Below, one piece after another: positions 16,322 through 24,158 of a DNA stretch of 32,049 nt. Under the pieces are notes generated by a model that worked only from the letters and a program-made list of their open reading frames with translations, was not told where the DNA came from and did no database searches. Source of the stretch: an uncultured Blautia sp. (lineage in GTDB: Bacteria > Bacillota > Clostridia > Lachnospirales > Lachnospiraceae). The stretch is taken from contig CAKRMK010000037.1 in the NCBI GenBank assembly GCA_934364795.1, forward strand, positions 1 through 32,049, read 5' to 3'. The number at the start of each line of letters is the position of its first letter. The first letter of the stretch is position 1. The translations under genes and the position numbers were made by a program.

Positions 16322-16738
16322 TCAAAATTCTGGTGCCACAGAAAATACTGCTTCAATTGACTTTCCATAATAGTTAATAATCTTATAAGTCATGCCAGCT
16401 GGGATATACATAAAATCTCCTTCTTCCACATCAAATGTATCTCCCTGTTCTTTTACATAAAAAGTCATCGGGCCTTTCAGCACATAAAACACAATATCTC
16501 CCGGATGTTTGTCCCACTCAGTCTGCTGGGGACCAGCGCCGCCTGCCAGAAGCTTAATGGTTCCAAACTGTACCACATCGTTGCTTGCCCAGACGGAAAG
16601 CAGAGCCGGTGTTTTCTTCCCACTGATCATTTTAATGGATTTTTCATCGGAAAGATGGTAGAAAACCTTCTGTTCACGGGCAGCCGCTCCATCAGCCGGA
16701 AATTTTCCAAGATCACTTAACATCTGTCCCATTCTCAT
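16322..16738 (-). CDS. Cupin-domain protein (second of a tandem pair)
   Basis: This 138-aa small beta-barrel protein is of the cupin superfamily. The barrel core reads GDIVFYVLKGPMTFYVKEQG and, at the second motif, VEEGDFMYIPAGMTYKIINY. The metal-binding histidines of the classic cupin motif 1 are mostly absent (HPGDIVFYV only), so catalysis is uncertain; it could be an isomerase, a dioxygenase-like enzyme or a ligand-binding protein. The ATG at 16738 overlaps the stop of the upstream cupin gene (ATGA), which implies translational coupling and probably a common product or heteromer. It precedes the importer binding-protein gene by 76 nt. Confidence 0.8.
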   Translation of the reverse strand: MRMGQMLSDLGKFPADGAAAREQKVFYHLSDEKSIKMISGKKTPALLSVWASNDVVQFGTIKLLAGGAGPQQTEWDKHPGDIVFYVLKGPMTFYVKEQGDTFDVEEGDFMYIPAGMTYKIINYYGKSIEAVFSVAPEF

Positions 16739-17196
16739 TCCCCCCTCTCTTCATATTTGTAAGTTTTGTACGCTCCTGTATATTCCAGCGGCATTCCCTC
16801 TTTATCCCAGATTCGCGGGGCAACCACATAAAGCATTCTGGATTCACTTTCTGTAAAGTTATATCCTACATGAGGGCAGCCTTTTGGCATTAAAATTCCC
16901 TCTCCTTCTTTTACTACTATAATCTGTCCGCTTTCCGGCTGAAACATGGTTACTTCTCCACGAAGTACATAATAAATTTCATCCCCTGCATGTACATCCG
17001 CCGGATCAAAATGGGAACCTGGTGCAAGCTGGTATTCTCCTACAGTCTGATTTTCTGTGCTTGCAATCATCCAGTTCAGATCACTTGTCTCCGGTGCAGT
17101 CTCTGTATAAAGAAATTTTACCAGTTCACTTTGTTTCATTACACACGCCTTGCGTTCCTCCCGTGGCGGATAATTTCCATATTCAATATTTGCCAT
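16735..17196 (-). CDS. Cupin-domain protein (first of a tandem pair)
   Basis: This 153-aa cupin has motif 1 HAGDEIYYVLRGEVTMF and motif 2 GEGILMPKGCPHVGYNF, with a retained histidine in each. The N-terminal part is YGNYPPREERKACVM, then a linker. It is related to the downstream cupin by overall layout (GD-x2-YVL-x-G core) but is not a copy. Start ATG 17196 follows GGAGGAAAAA. A 131-nt gap separates it from pepD; a remnant of the dispersed repeat (TGTCTGTTTGAAAAAGAGC) lies in that gap near 17303. The genomic setting suggests a step in breakdown of whatever the importer brings in. Confidence 0.8.
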   Translation of the reverse strand: MANIEYGNYPPREERKACVMKQSELVKFLYTETAPETSDLNWMIASTENQTVGEYQLAPGSHFDPADVHAGDEIYYVLRGEVTMFQPESGQIIVVKEGEGILMPKGCPHVGYNFTESESRMLYVVAPRIWDKEGMPLEYTGAYKTYKYEERGE

Positions 17197-17327
17197 TTTT
17201 TCCTCCTGCTTAAAAATTGCATTTTATGGATTTCTTAATGAAATCTTCTTATATAAAATCTGCTGCAAAGTCTTTTTGCTTTATCTGTCTTTTAGATTGA
17301 TGTCTGTTTGAAAAAGAGCTCTGGTTC

Positions 17328-18782
17328 TTAATAATTAAGGTCTTTTAAAATCTCTTTAATGTGATCCCATACCATCTGCACGGTAGTCCAGTCAAGGCTT
17401 TCCTTTGGAGTATGGACATCATAAGCCTTTGGTCCAAGGGAAATGCACTCAAGTCCCGGGATCTTCTTGCAAAAAAGACCTAATTCCAGACTGGAATGGG
17501 ATACCTCAACATTTGGCTCATATCCGTAGAGATCTTTAAATGCTTTTTTCGCAGTGGCAAGCAGCTTGGAATCTGGTTTATATGGCCATTCCGGACAATC
17601 TGCAAAGGTTTCCACTTTCGCATTTAAAAGCTCTGCCAGATCTTCCACTTCCTGTAAAATATTGTATCTTCTGGAAGTAACTGCACTTGGAATTGTAGAA
17701 AGAATGGACACTTCATTTTCTGTTGTCTCAATCATTGCCACGGTATTGGAGCTTTCCACAAGTCCTTCGATTTCAAGACTCATGCTCTTTACGCCGCATG
17801 GAAGAAGTCGAAGTGCTTTGCAAATCTTTTTGGAATCTGCGTAAGTGATCACTTTCTCTGTCTTTTCTGCTGCTTTCACGGATACTTTAATATCCGGATC
17901 TGCAATTTTATACTCATTCTTTAACTCTGCTGCTACTTCTTCGATTATCTTTTTCACCAAATCAGCATCCTGGGTCTTTACGGCAATAACACTTTCCATA
18001 TTTCCGGGAATTACATAGCGGTTAACTCCGCCAGTCAGATTTACAAAATGTACTTCATATTCTTTTGCAATCCGGTTTATAATTCTTCCAAATGTAACCA
18101 GCGCATTCATTCTTTCCAAATGAATATCAAATTCAGAATGTCCACCTTTTCCTCCAGTCAGAGCTACATCAAAAAAGGTAAGATCTTCTGCTGTTTTTTC
18201 GTAAGTAACCGGAATTTTTAAATATGCGGAAATATCACCGGCACATCCTGCAAAAATTGTGTCCGGCTTGTGCCAGTTAAAATCCATAAGACGTTTTCCT
18301 GTTACATTGGAAGGATCAAATACAGTACCGCCTTTCTTTCCAACCTCTTCCTGAACAGAAATACAACATTCGATAGGTGGATGTGCCAGTGTTTTGTCAT
18401 CGATAATGCACATCATAAATGCCACGCCCACACCATTATCAGCACCTAATGTTGTTCCATCTCCTTTAATGTAGTTTCCGTCAATTTTTAAACGGATACC
18501 TTCTTTTAACATATCCTGCTCAACCCAGTCCTCCTTATCCAGGACCATATCCATATGTCCGTGGAACAATACCGGAGGCACATCCTCATATCCGGCTGAT
18601 GCAGGAACCTTAATAAGAAGATTAAAGTATTCGTCCTGATATACGGTGCATCCTCTTTCCTCTGCAAATTTCTTCAAATGATTACTGATTGCTTCCTCAT
18701 GATAAGAACCTCTTGGAATTGCACTGATTTCCTCAAAGCGTTCAAAGAAACATTTTGGCTCCAGTCCTTCTAAAACTCTCAT
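17328..18782 (-). CDS. pepD: Aminoacyl-histidine dipeptidase (M20 family, PepD type)
   Basis: This 484-aa cytosolic zinc dipeptidase would cleave Xaa-His dipeptides such as carnosine; other PepD-like enzymes have broader specificity. The metal and catalytic sites of M20 are intact: HGHMDMV (His76, Asp78), GADNGVG (Asp115), and QEEVGKKGG (Glu145-Glu146). Late blocks HSSLELGLF and KAYDVHTPKE supply the remaining ligands. The length is normal for PepD. ATG 18782 is preceded by AAGGAGGAAG. The promoter overlaps TTTATAAA motifs, so it probably shares regulation with the divergent LacI gene. Its association with a sugar-type importer and cupins is unusual for a housekeeping dipeptidase. Confidence 0.92.
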   Translation of the reverse strand: MRVLEGLEPKCFFERFEEISAIPRGSYHEEAISNHLKKFAEERGCTVYQDEYFNLLIKVPASAGYEDVPPVLFHGHMDMVLDKEDWVEQDMLKEGIRLKIDGNYIKGDGTTLGADNGVGVAFMMCIIDDKTLAHPPIECCISVQEEVGKKGGTVFDPSNVTGKRLMDFNWHKPDTIFAGCAGDISAYLKIPVTYEKTAEDLTFFDVALTGGKGGHSEFDIHLERMNALVTFGRIINRIAKEYEVHFVNLTGGVNRYVIPGNMESVIAVKTQDADLVKKIIEEVAAELKNEYKIADPDIKVSVKAAEKTEKVITYADSKKICKALRLLPCGVKSMSLEIEGLVESSNTVAMIETTENEVSILSTIPSAVTSRRYNILQEVEDLAELLNAKVETFADCPEWPYKPDSKLLATAKKAFKDLYGYEPNVEVSHSSLELGLFCKKIPGLECISLGPKAYDVHTPKESLDWTTVQMVWDHIKEILKDLNY

Positions 18783-18843
18783 TTAAACTTCCTCCTTGCA
18801 ATTTATAAATTCGTTTACGTTTTTCTTTTTTGTTTATGCCTCA

Positions 18844-18872
18844 TTTATAAACCATTTTGTAAATTTAGTCAA
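18844..18872 (-). promoter_or_regulatory. Promoter of pepD, -10 overlapping a TTTATAAA palindrome
   Basis: On the minus strand TTGACT (18872-18867) and TATAAA (18849-18844) are 17 nt apart. The -10 sits inside TTTATAAA (18844-18851), and another copy (18802-18809) lies between the start site and the ribosome-binding site. This layout would suit repression. Confidence 0.7.
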
Positions 18873-18995
18873 CAGTATTTTGCGTTTTATTATCACTTTT
18901 TACATTTTTCATAATTTATAATCGCTATTTTAGTGCATTTTTTCCATTATCATGCTTTTATTTATAAATTTATAAATGTATTTTTATAAATAATA

Positions 18996-19023
18996 TTGAC
19001 TTTTTCCTTTTGTTGTGTAAAAT
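18996..19023 (+). promoter_or_regulatory. Promoter of the second LacI-type gene
   Basis: TTGACT (18996-19001) and TAAAAT (19018-19023) are spaced by 16 nt. A TTTATAAA palindrome follows at 19027-19034, about where transcription would start, and others lie upstream. Confidence 0.65.
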
Positions 19024-19078
19024 AAATTTATAAATCATATAAATCTACATATGTAGATAAGAAAGGAGGTACACGCTT

Positions 19079-20146
19079 ATTTTCGCTAAAGATCTTGCAA
19101 AGCAAATTGGAATTTCAGAAGCGACTTTATCACTGGTCCTGAACCGCAAACCCGGATTAAGCCAAAGAACCCGCAATATGGTAGAAAGAAAACTGAATGA
19201 ACTTGGTTATGCTTACATGATGCAGCCTTTGCCATCCGTTTCTTCTGCTGCAGTACATTCCGGTAATGCACTCTTAAATACAGGGCATACCATATCTTTT
19301 GTTTTATACAGAGACAATGGAAAGCTGCTGGGAATGAACTCCTTTTTCCCATTGATTCTGGAAGGAATCGAAGCAACGGCACGCAAGCACGGATATTCTT
19401 TAAATATTGTAAATATGGATCGTTGTACACTGACCCATGACATTCAATACATTAAAGAGAATGGAAGTGCCGGATTTGTGATTTTTGCAACTGAGCTTCA
19501 AAAAGAACAGCTGCAGGAATTTTTCTCTCTTCAAATACCCTTTGTGATTTTTGACAACTATTTTCTTGATCAGGAGGTCATGAACGTAAAGGTAAATAAT
19601 GAACAGGGAACATTTCTTGCAGTAAAACACCTTCATGAATATGGGCATAAAAGAATCGGCTATTTGTGCAGTGATGTAAAAATCAACAGTTTTCTTGAAC
19701 GTCAGAAATGCACTTTATCTGCACTGCATTATTTCGAATGTGAGGAACCGGAAAAATTTTTCTATACCATCGGTTACGCCAGTGAAAATGCTGAAAATGG
19801 TATGGATAAGCTTCTTGACAGTGTTTCCCTGCATGATCTGCCAACTGCGTTTTTAGCAGATAATGACCTGGTTGCAATTGGAGCCATGCAGTCGATAAAA
19901 AAACATGGTTTTTGCATTCCGGATGATTTCTCGATCATAGGTTATGATGACCGCCCTATCTGCAGTCTGACGGACCCAAAGCTTACAACTATTCAGCTTC
20001 CAAGGCATAAATTTGGGGCTGCAGCTGTTGACCTGCTGATCCAGCAGATCGAGACATCTGATTCTTCCCCCATTTCTGTTGAAATAAACGGAAAACTTAT
20101 TACCAGAAACACCGTATCATTTCCAAGAAAGGAAAAGTTAAAATGA
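19079..20146 (+). CDS. LacI-family transcriptional regulator (paralogue 2), non-standard start
   Basis: The effector domain and a complete N-terminal helix-turn-helix (AKDLAKQIGISEATLSLVLN) are in one open frame, but no ATG, GTG or TTG precedes the helix-turn-helix. An AGGAGG site at 19064-19069 lies 9 nt before ATT (19079), a rare but real initiation codon. ACG at 19073 aligns with the ATG of paralogue 1 but sits too close to the AGGAGG. Starting at the first standard codon (GTG or ATG further in, near 19178) would delete the DNA-binding domain. From ATT the protein is 355 aa, close to the 354 aa of paralogue 1. Blocks such as NGKLLGMNSFFPLI, VNNEQGT and TAFLADNDLV are shared with it. The stop overlaps the next ATG (ATGA), so the downstream dehydrogenase is co-expressed. 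A single base error at the start is the main alternative. Confidence 0.85.
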   Translation: MFAKDLAKQIGISEATLSLVLNRKPGLSQRTRNMVERKLNELGYAYMMQPLPSVSSAAVHSGNALLNTGHTISFVLYRDNGKLLGMNSFFPLILEGIEATARKHGYSLNIVNMDRCTLTHDIQYIKENGSAGFVIFATELQKEQLQEFFSLQIPFVIFDNYFLDQEVMNVKVNNEQGTFLAVKHLHEYGHKRIGYLCSDVKINSFLERQKCTLSALHYFECEEPEKFFYTIGYASENAENGMDKLLDSVSLHDLPTAFLADNDLVAIGAMQSIKKHGFCIPDDFSIIGYDDRPICSLTDPKLTTIQLPRHKFGAAAVDLLIQQIETSDSSPISVEINGKLITRNTVSFPRKEKLK

Positions 20147-20886
20147 GAAAATTAAAAAATAAAACTGCTATTATCACAGGTGCAAGTTCCGGATTCGGGC
20201 GTGCAACTGCAATCGCTTTTGCAAAGGAAGGCTGTAATCTTGTTTTGACAGCCAGAAGAAAAGACCGTCTTTTGGAAGTAGAAAAGGAATGTACACAGTA
20301 CGGAGTAAAAGCTGTATCCTGCCCTGGTGATGCCACTTTAGAGGAGACGGCAATCCAATGTGTAAATCTTGCTGTTTCGGAATTTGGAAAAATAGATATT
20401 CTGATCAACAATGCAGGAATCGGAAGATATCTTCCTCTTTTAGATTGTACAATGGAGGATTATGACCTGATTATGAATACAAATGTACGGTCAGCTTTTG
20501 CTTTTACCCGTTACACTGTTCCGGAAATGCTGAAAAATAAATCCGGCCAGATCATTATGGTTTCTTCTGCAGCAGGCATCTACGGATATCCTAATGAAAC
20601 CATTTATGCCAGCTCCAAATTTGCTCTGCGCGGCCTTGCACAGTCACTTGACAAAGAATTCCGAAAGGATGGCATTAAGTCCTGCGCTTTTTGTCCCGGA
20701 GCAGGAATTACAGAATTTGCCATCGGTCATGGCCGAACCCAGGAACAAATGGAACATTCTGGTATGCTTTCTGCTGAAGATGTGGCATATGCCCTTCTTT
20801 TTATCTGCACACAATCTGAACATTCCAGAATTATGGAAATCCGCATGCGTGCAATGAACGAACCACTGACCGGACCTGGATGTTAA
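20143..20886 (+). CDS. Short-chain dehydrogenase/reductase
   Basis: This 247-aa classical SDR is an NAD(P)-dependent oxidoreductase acting on an alcohol or carbonyl. The cofactor motif is TGASSGFG (12-19). NNAG is at 89-92, the catalytic serine is in MVSSAAG (141-142), and Tyr155 and Lys159 are in IYASSKFAL. ARRKDR after the second strand favours NADP. The C-terminus is slightly unusual (MNEPLTGPGC). It starts within the stop of the LacI gene and is followed 18 nt later by an ABM-domain gene, so all three form one operon. In context it probably acts on the compound, or a breakdown product of it, taken up by the nearby importer. The substrate is not evident. Confidence 0.93.
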   Translation: MRKLKNKTAIITGASSGFGRATAIAFAKEGCNLVLTARRKDRLLEVEKECTQYGVKAVSCPGDATLEETAIQCVNLAVSEFGKIDILINNAGIGRYLPLLDCTMEDYDLIMNTNVRSAFAFTRYTVPEMLKNKSGQIIMVSSAAGIYGYPNETIYASSKFALRGLAQSLDKEFRKDGIKSCAFCPGAGITEFAIGHGRTQEQMEHSGMLSAEDVAYALLFICTQSEHSRIMEIRMRAMNEPLTGPGC

Positions 20887-20904
20887 ATTTTAAGGAGTTT
20901 TATT

Positions 20905-21192
20905 ATGATAATATGGCATGGAATCTTACAGATAAAAGAAAATAAACGAGAGGAATATCTGGGTGAAATAAACGCAAATCATTTGATTAAAACCTTCCGA
21001 GAACATCCAGGGAATATTTTTTATCACATTGGACTCTCCTGCACGGATGTAAATGCACTTATCGTCTGCGATGGCTGGGACTGCATGGAAAATTTCAAAA
21101 AGCACGATGCCTCTCCTGACGTAGATGTGTGGCGGTCTATTTACAGCAAATATGTTGTAAATTGTACCTCTTATCTTACGGAGACAATTTAA
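20905..21192 (+). CDS. Antibiotic biosynthesis monooxygenase (ABM)-like small protein
   Basis: This 95-aa protein has the size and pattern of dimeric alpha/beta barrel (ABM/YgiN-like) proteins: MIIWHGILQIKENKREEYLG at the start, a central HPGNIFYHIGLSCTD segment, and DGWDCMENFKKHDASPDV. This fold includes quinol monooxygenases and heme-degrading enzymes, but many members have unknown function. An AAGGAG site lies 8 nt before the ATG. It ends the LacI-SDR operon, with a strong terminator 22 nt downstream. With the SDR it suggests oxidative or reductive turnover of a ring or quinone-type compound, which is only a hint. Confidence 0.75.
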   Translation: MIIWHGILQIKENKREEYLGEINANHLIKTFREHPGNIFYHIGLSCTDVNALIVCDGWDCMENFKKHDASPDVDVWRSIYSKYVVNCTSYLTETI

Positions 21193-21213
21193 AATCTTTT
21201 CAAAAACCATTTC

Positions 21214-21284
21214 AAAAAAACTGACACAAATTGGATCTGCTTCCTTTTGAAAATGGGAAAGAGTCCAATTGTGTCAGTTTTTAA
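21214..21284 (+). terminator. Intrinsic terminator of the LacI-SDR-ABM operon
   Basis: AAACTGACACAAATTGGA pairs with TCCAATTGTGTCAGTTT (one bulged A), followed by T residues; the loop is about 30 nt. Because A residues flank the left arm, it could also stop transcription coming from the minus strand. Confidence 0.88.
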
Positions 21285-21333
21285 TTTTAGTATTTCTTAT
21301 TTTATTACCTTTTTAAATCTATTGTTCTTTTAA

Positions 21334-22203
21334 TTACGCTTCATTGGAATCCGCTTTATTTAAAACTTTTTCGTCTGAATCTGTTTCATTTGTTTTTGCT
21401 TCATTCGGGAATCCGGGTGGGGTAAAGTCTCCATCATTTTCACCGCCCATTCCATCTTTGTTTCCACCGCCACCGGAAAAGGTTCCCATCACACTAAGGT
21501 CAATATCAGAGCCATCTATCAGACTGGAAGAATCTTCTTTTTGCCCATCGTCTGTTGAAGGAATTGTTCCATCAAGCTGTCCCTGCACGCTGTCGGCACG
21601 AAGCTGTACTACCTGACAAAGCATCTGGGCAGCATCTGGGCAGCCTCTTCGTATTCCCCGTAAGTATAAAATGCAGTAGGATCTGTTTCTACCAGACTGT
21701 CAATCTGGCTGCGGATTCGCTCATAAGTTTTTTCAAATTCACCGCCATTTACATAATTTTCTACCAGTTCATTCAGATACTCATGATACTCTTTTGTGGG
21801 CTTTTTTTCCTGCCTTGGTAACCTCTCCATCCCAGATTGTGGAATAACTGTCAAGGTCATCATCTGTATAATTCAGATCAGCTCCGCCATTTGCTCCCAT
21901 GGCTCCCGGAAAGTCTCCCTTCCCCGGCATTCCATTTCCGTCTGGCATTTGTTTTTGCGACTGTGTATCTTCATTTTGTTCATCAGACGAAGTTTCCTGT
22001 GCACTTTGTGTATTTTCTGCATCTACTGCAATATCAGACTCTGACCTTGCATCCGTATTCTTTGTATCTCCATTCTCTGTATCCGTACTCTCTGTATCTG
22101 TACTCTCTGTGTCCGTATTATTATCTGTATCAGAAGTTTGCTCTTTTATAAAATCTGGCACCTCTCCGGGGTTCATTCCCACTAATACTGAGGGCTTTTG
22201 CTT
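21334..22203 (-). pseudogene. CotH-type spore coat kinase remnant (5'-truncated, internal deletion, frameshifted)
   Basis: CotH proteins are kinase-like spore-coat or surface proteins. Three fragments in different frames together match the C-terminal half of the clostridial CotH family. The first (22182-21781) has MNPGEVPDFIKEQ, a low-complexity Asp/Thr/Ser/Glu repeat (TDTES), then GGADLNYTDDDLDSYSTIWDGEVTKAG. The second (from about 21815 to 21609) has KEYHEYLNELVENYVNGGEF and SQIDSLVETDPTAFYTYGEYE. The third (21624-21334) has RADSVQGQLDGTIPSTDDGQ, SSSLIDGSDIDLSVMG and a Gly-rich tail. About 100 residues expected between fragments one and two are missing, and the N-terminal half is absent. 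The second break is caused by an 11-bp tandem duplication at 21621-21642. It is therefore a decaying gene. Confidence 0.85.
21621..21642. repeat. 11-bp tandem duplication causing a frameshift in the CotH remnant
   Basis: GCATCTGGGCA occurs twice in direct tandem (21621-21631, 21632-21642). Removing one copy restores a continuous frame reading EAAQMLCQVVQLRADS on the minus strand, which matches the CotH family. The duplicated copy instead gives a premature stop. Confidence 0.9.
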
Positions 22204-22251
22204 TTATTAAATATCATATCTTTTTGCCTATGGCAATTATAGCATTACATT

Positions 22252-23898
22252 TTATTTTTCAAAATATTTCTTAGAAAATTCCTCTGGCGGACAGGGTTTG
22301 GAAAAATAATAGCCCTGAAGCAATTCTGGCTGATAGCTTTGTACAACAGAAAGAATTGCCGCATTTTCCACACCTTCTACACATACCTTGATCTTTGTCT
22401 GCTTACAAAGATTCGTAATATATTCCAGAATCGCCTGGTCCATTTCATCATCCTGAATGGAGCGCACAAATGTATGATCAATCTTGATCCATTGGGGCTT
22501 TAATTTTCGCAGCAGTGCAATAGATGAATACTCTGTTCCAAAATCATCCAATGCCATATTGATTCCCATATTTTTAAAATATTCAAAATCATCCTGCAGA
22601 CCATTTGGATCAACTACTTTACAGCTCTCTGTCAGTTCCAGTATCAGCGCCTTGGGCGGTATCTTGGATTCCTCCAGTATTCTTTTTACCATCTGGTTAA
22701 AACCACCCTGCAGCATCTGGATATAGGAAACATTCACCGAAATTACAAAATCAGGATCTGTCCCTCGCCAGATTGCCGCCTGAGCCAGTGCTGTTTTAAG
22801 AAGCCATTCTCCCACTTTGCGGATAGTTCCATCCTCTTCCAGTATGGGAATAAATTCCATAGGGGAAACCATAGTTCCGTCTGGAAGATAAAAACGCATT
22901 AATGTCTCCGCACCAAAAATCTTCTGGTCCCTGCCTCTTACCAATGGCTGATAAACCAGTGCAAATCCTCTGAAATCATTTGCAATTGCCTCACGGAGCA
23001 CTTCCTGAAGCCGAAACTGTGCCACTGTTCTTCTATGCATGATTCCGGAAAACTTGGCAATATTTCCACGCCCGCTTTTCTTTGCCTGTTCCAGTGCATA
23101 CTCTACATTTGCATGCAGCGTCTCGAAATCTTCTGCATCCTGTGGAAAGAATGCAACTCCACAGGAAATCGTAAGCTGTATTTCCAGATTCATTTCCTTT
23201 GGAACTTCTTCGGCAAACTTCTGTACCTTCTGATCGATCCATTCTATCATGTCCATGGAGTTATCAGCGGTAATACAGTAAAACTTCCCTCCCAGTCCAC
23301 GATAAAAAGTTACTCCAACCAGTGTCTGACATTTCTGCCCCAGCCGCTGCAGAACTTCATCTCCTACCATATAACCAAGAATATCATTGATTCTCTGAAG
23401 GCGATCCACGTCAAACAGAAGAATTGCCCCCTCCATGCCCTGATTAATAAATACCGGAAGCTGCTTCTTTAATTCATAAAATGTATATAAACCTGTAGGC
23501 TGATCAAATTTGGCATTAACTCCAAGATTCATCATCGTGCCCACAAATAAGCCAAGGCTTCCGTCCTCATTTCTCTCCACGATTCCCTGACATTTCACCC
23601 ACACATATTTACCATATTTATTAAGCGCACGATACTCACAATTATGACGGTTACTTTTTCCCTCAAAAATCCTGCCCATATCTTCCAGAAAAATATGCTG
23701 ATCCTGTGGATGAATATGCTTCACCCATTCCTGGGCTGTATTCTCAATATATTCCCCCGGCATATTAAAGTAATCCACGCTGGATTTAGACCATCTGGAA
23801 AAGTCCCGTTCAAGATCTGCGATATAAATATACATATTATCTGAAACCTGTGACAGAGCTTCAAAAATACGACTGTCCAAATTCGATATATCTATCAA
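22252..23898 (-). CDS. PAS-GGDEF-EAL protein; degenerate GGDEF, EAL probably active
   Basis: This 548-aa signalling protein is predicted to hydrolyse cyclic di-GMP. A PAS domain covers about 20-125. The GGDEF domain (about 133-285) has GGKFY at the active site (203-207) instead of GGDEF/GGEEF, so cyclase activity is unlikely and it may be a regulatory GTP-binding site. The EAL domain (about 295-545) keeps the metal and catalytic residues: E331 (ETL), N389 (SVNVS), E421/E424 (ELTES), DD451-452 (DDFGTEYSS), K472, E508 (VEGVEN) and Q528 (LLQGYYFSKP). No membrane segment is seen. The start is TTG at 23898, with a weak site upstream; ATG at residue 22 is an alternative. It stands alone with its own promoter at 23973-23944. 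Confidence 0.92.
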   Translation of the reverse strand: MIDISNLDSRIFEALSQVSDNMYIYIADLERDFSRWSKSSVDYFNMPGEYIENTAQEWVKHIHPQDQHIFLEDMGRIFEGKSNRHNCEYRALNKYGKYVWVKCQGIVERNEDGSLGLFVGTMMNLGVNAKFDQPTGLYTFYELKKQLPVFINQGMEGAILLFDVDRLQRINDILGYMVGDEVLQRLGQKCQTLVGVTFYRGLGGKFYCITADNSMDMIEWIDQKVQKFAEEVPKEMNLEIQLTISCGVAFFPQDAEDFETLHANVEYALEQAKKSGRGNIAKFSGIMHRRTVAQFRLQEVLREAIANDFRGFALVYQPLVRGRDQKIFGAETLMRFYLPDGTMVSPMEFIPILEEDGTIRKVGEWLLKTALAQAAIWRGTDPDFVISVNVSYIQMLQGGFNQMVKRILEESKIPPKALILELTESCKVVDPNGLQDDFEYFKNMGINMALDDFGTEYSSIALLRKLKPQWIKIDHTFVRSIQDDEMDQAILEYITNLCKQTKIKVCVEGVENAAILSVVQSYQPELLQGYYFSKPCPPEEFSKKYFEK

Positions 23899-23943
23899 AA
23901 AAATCCCTGCCTTCCCCTTTTCCCGTTCTCTATTTGAAATTAT

Positions 23944-23973
23944 ATTTTACCATACTTTTACAAATTTTGTCTA
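23944..23973 (-). promoter_or_regulatory. Probable promoter of the PAS-GGDEF-EAL gene
   Basis: On the minus strand TAGACA (23973-23968) and TAAAAT (23949-23944) are 18 nt apart, about 45 bp upstream of the start codon. Confidence 0.5.
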
Positions 23974-24041
23974 CAGTTTTTGACACATTTGCACAATGAA
24001 TGTTAAGAGAATGTAATTTTTTTCAAATCAGGCAAAGTAAA

Positions 24042-24085
24042 AACAGGCATCACAATTCTCATTTTTGAAAACTGTGATACCTGTT
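24042..24085 (-). terminator. Terminator downstream of metY
   Basis: On the minus strand AACAGGTATCACA pairs with TGTGATGCCTGTT (one mismatch) across an 18-nt loop, followed by TTACTTT. The T tract is interrupted, so termination may be incomplete. It lies about 75 bp past the metY stop. Confidence 0.7.
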
Positions 24086-24158
24086 AGCTGGTTTGTTTTT
24101 GAAAAAATCTCTGCTGTAAACAGCTTTTTACATCTTACCTTCAAATTTGTCCTGCTGA

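Larger units (their letters stand above)
18802..19034. promoter_or_regulatory. Cluster of six TTTATAAA palindromes in the divergent pepD / LacI promoter region
   Basis: Exact copies lie at 18802-18809, 18844-18851, 18961-18968, 18969-18976, 18983-18990 and 19027-19034. Several extend to ATTTATAAAT. Two more lie at the other LacI promoter (11198, 11216). The DNA is very AT-rich, so some copies could be chance, but their placement on -10 elements and just downstream of start sites supports an operator role. Confidence 0.5.
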
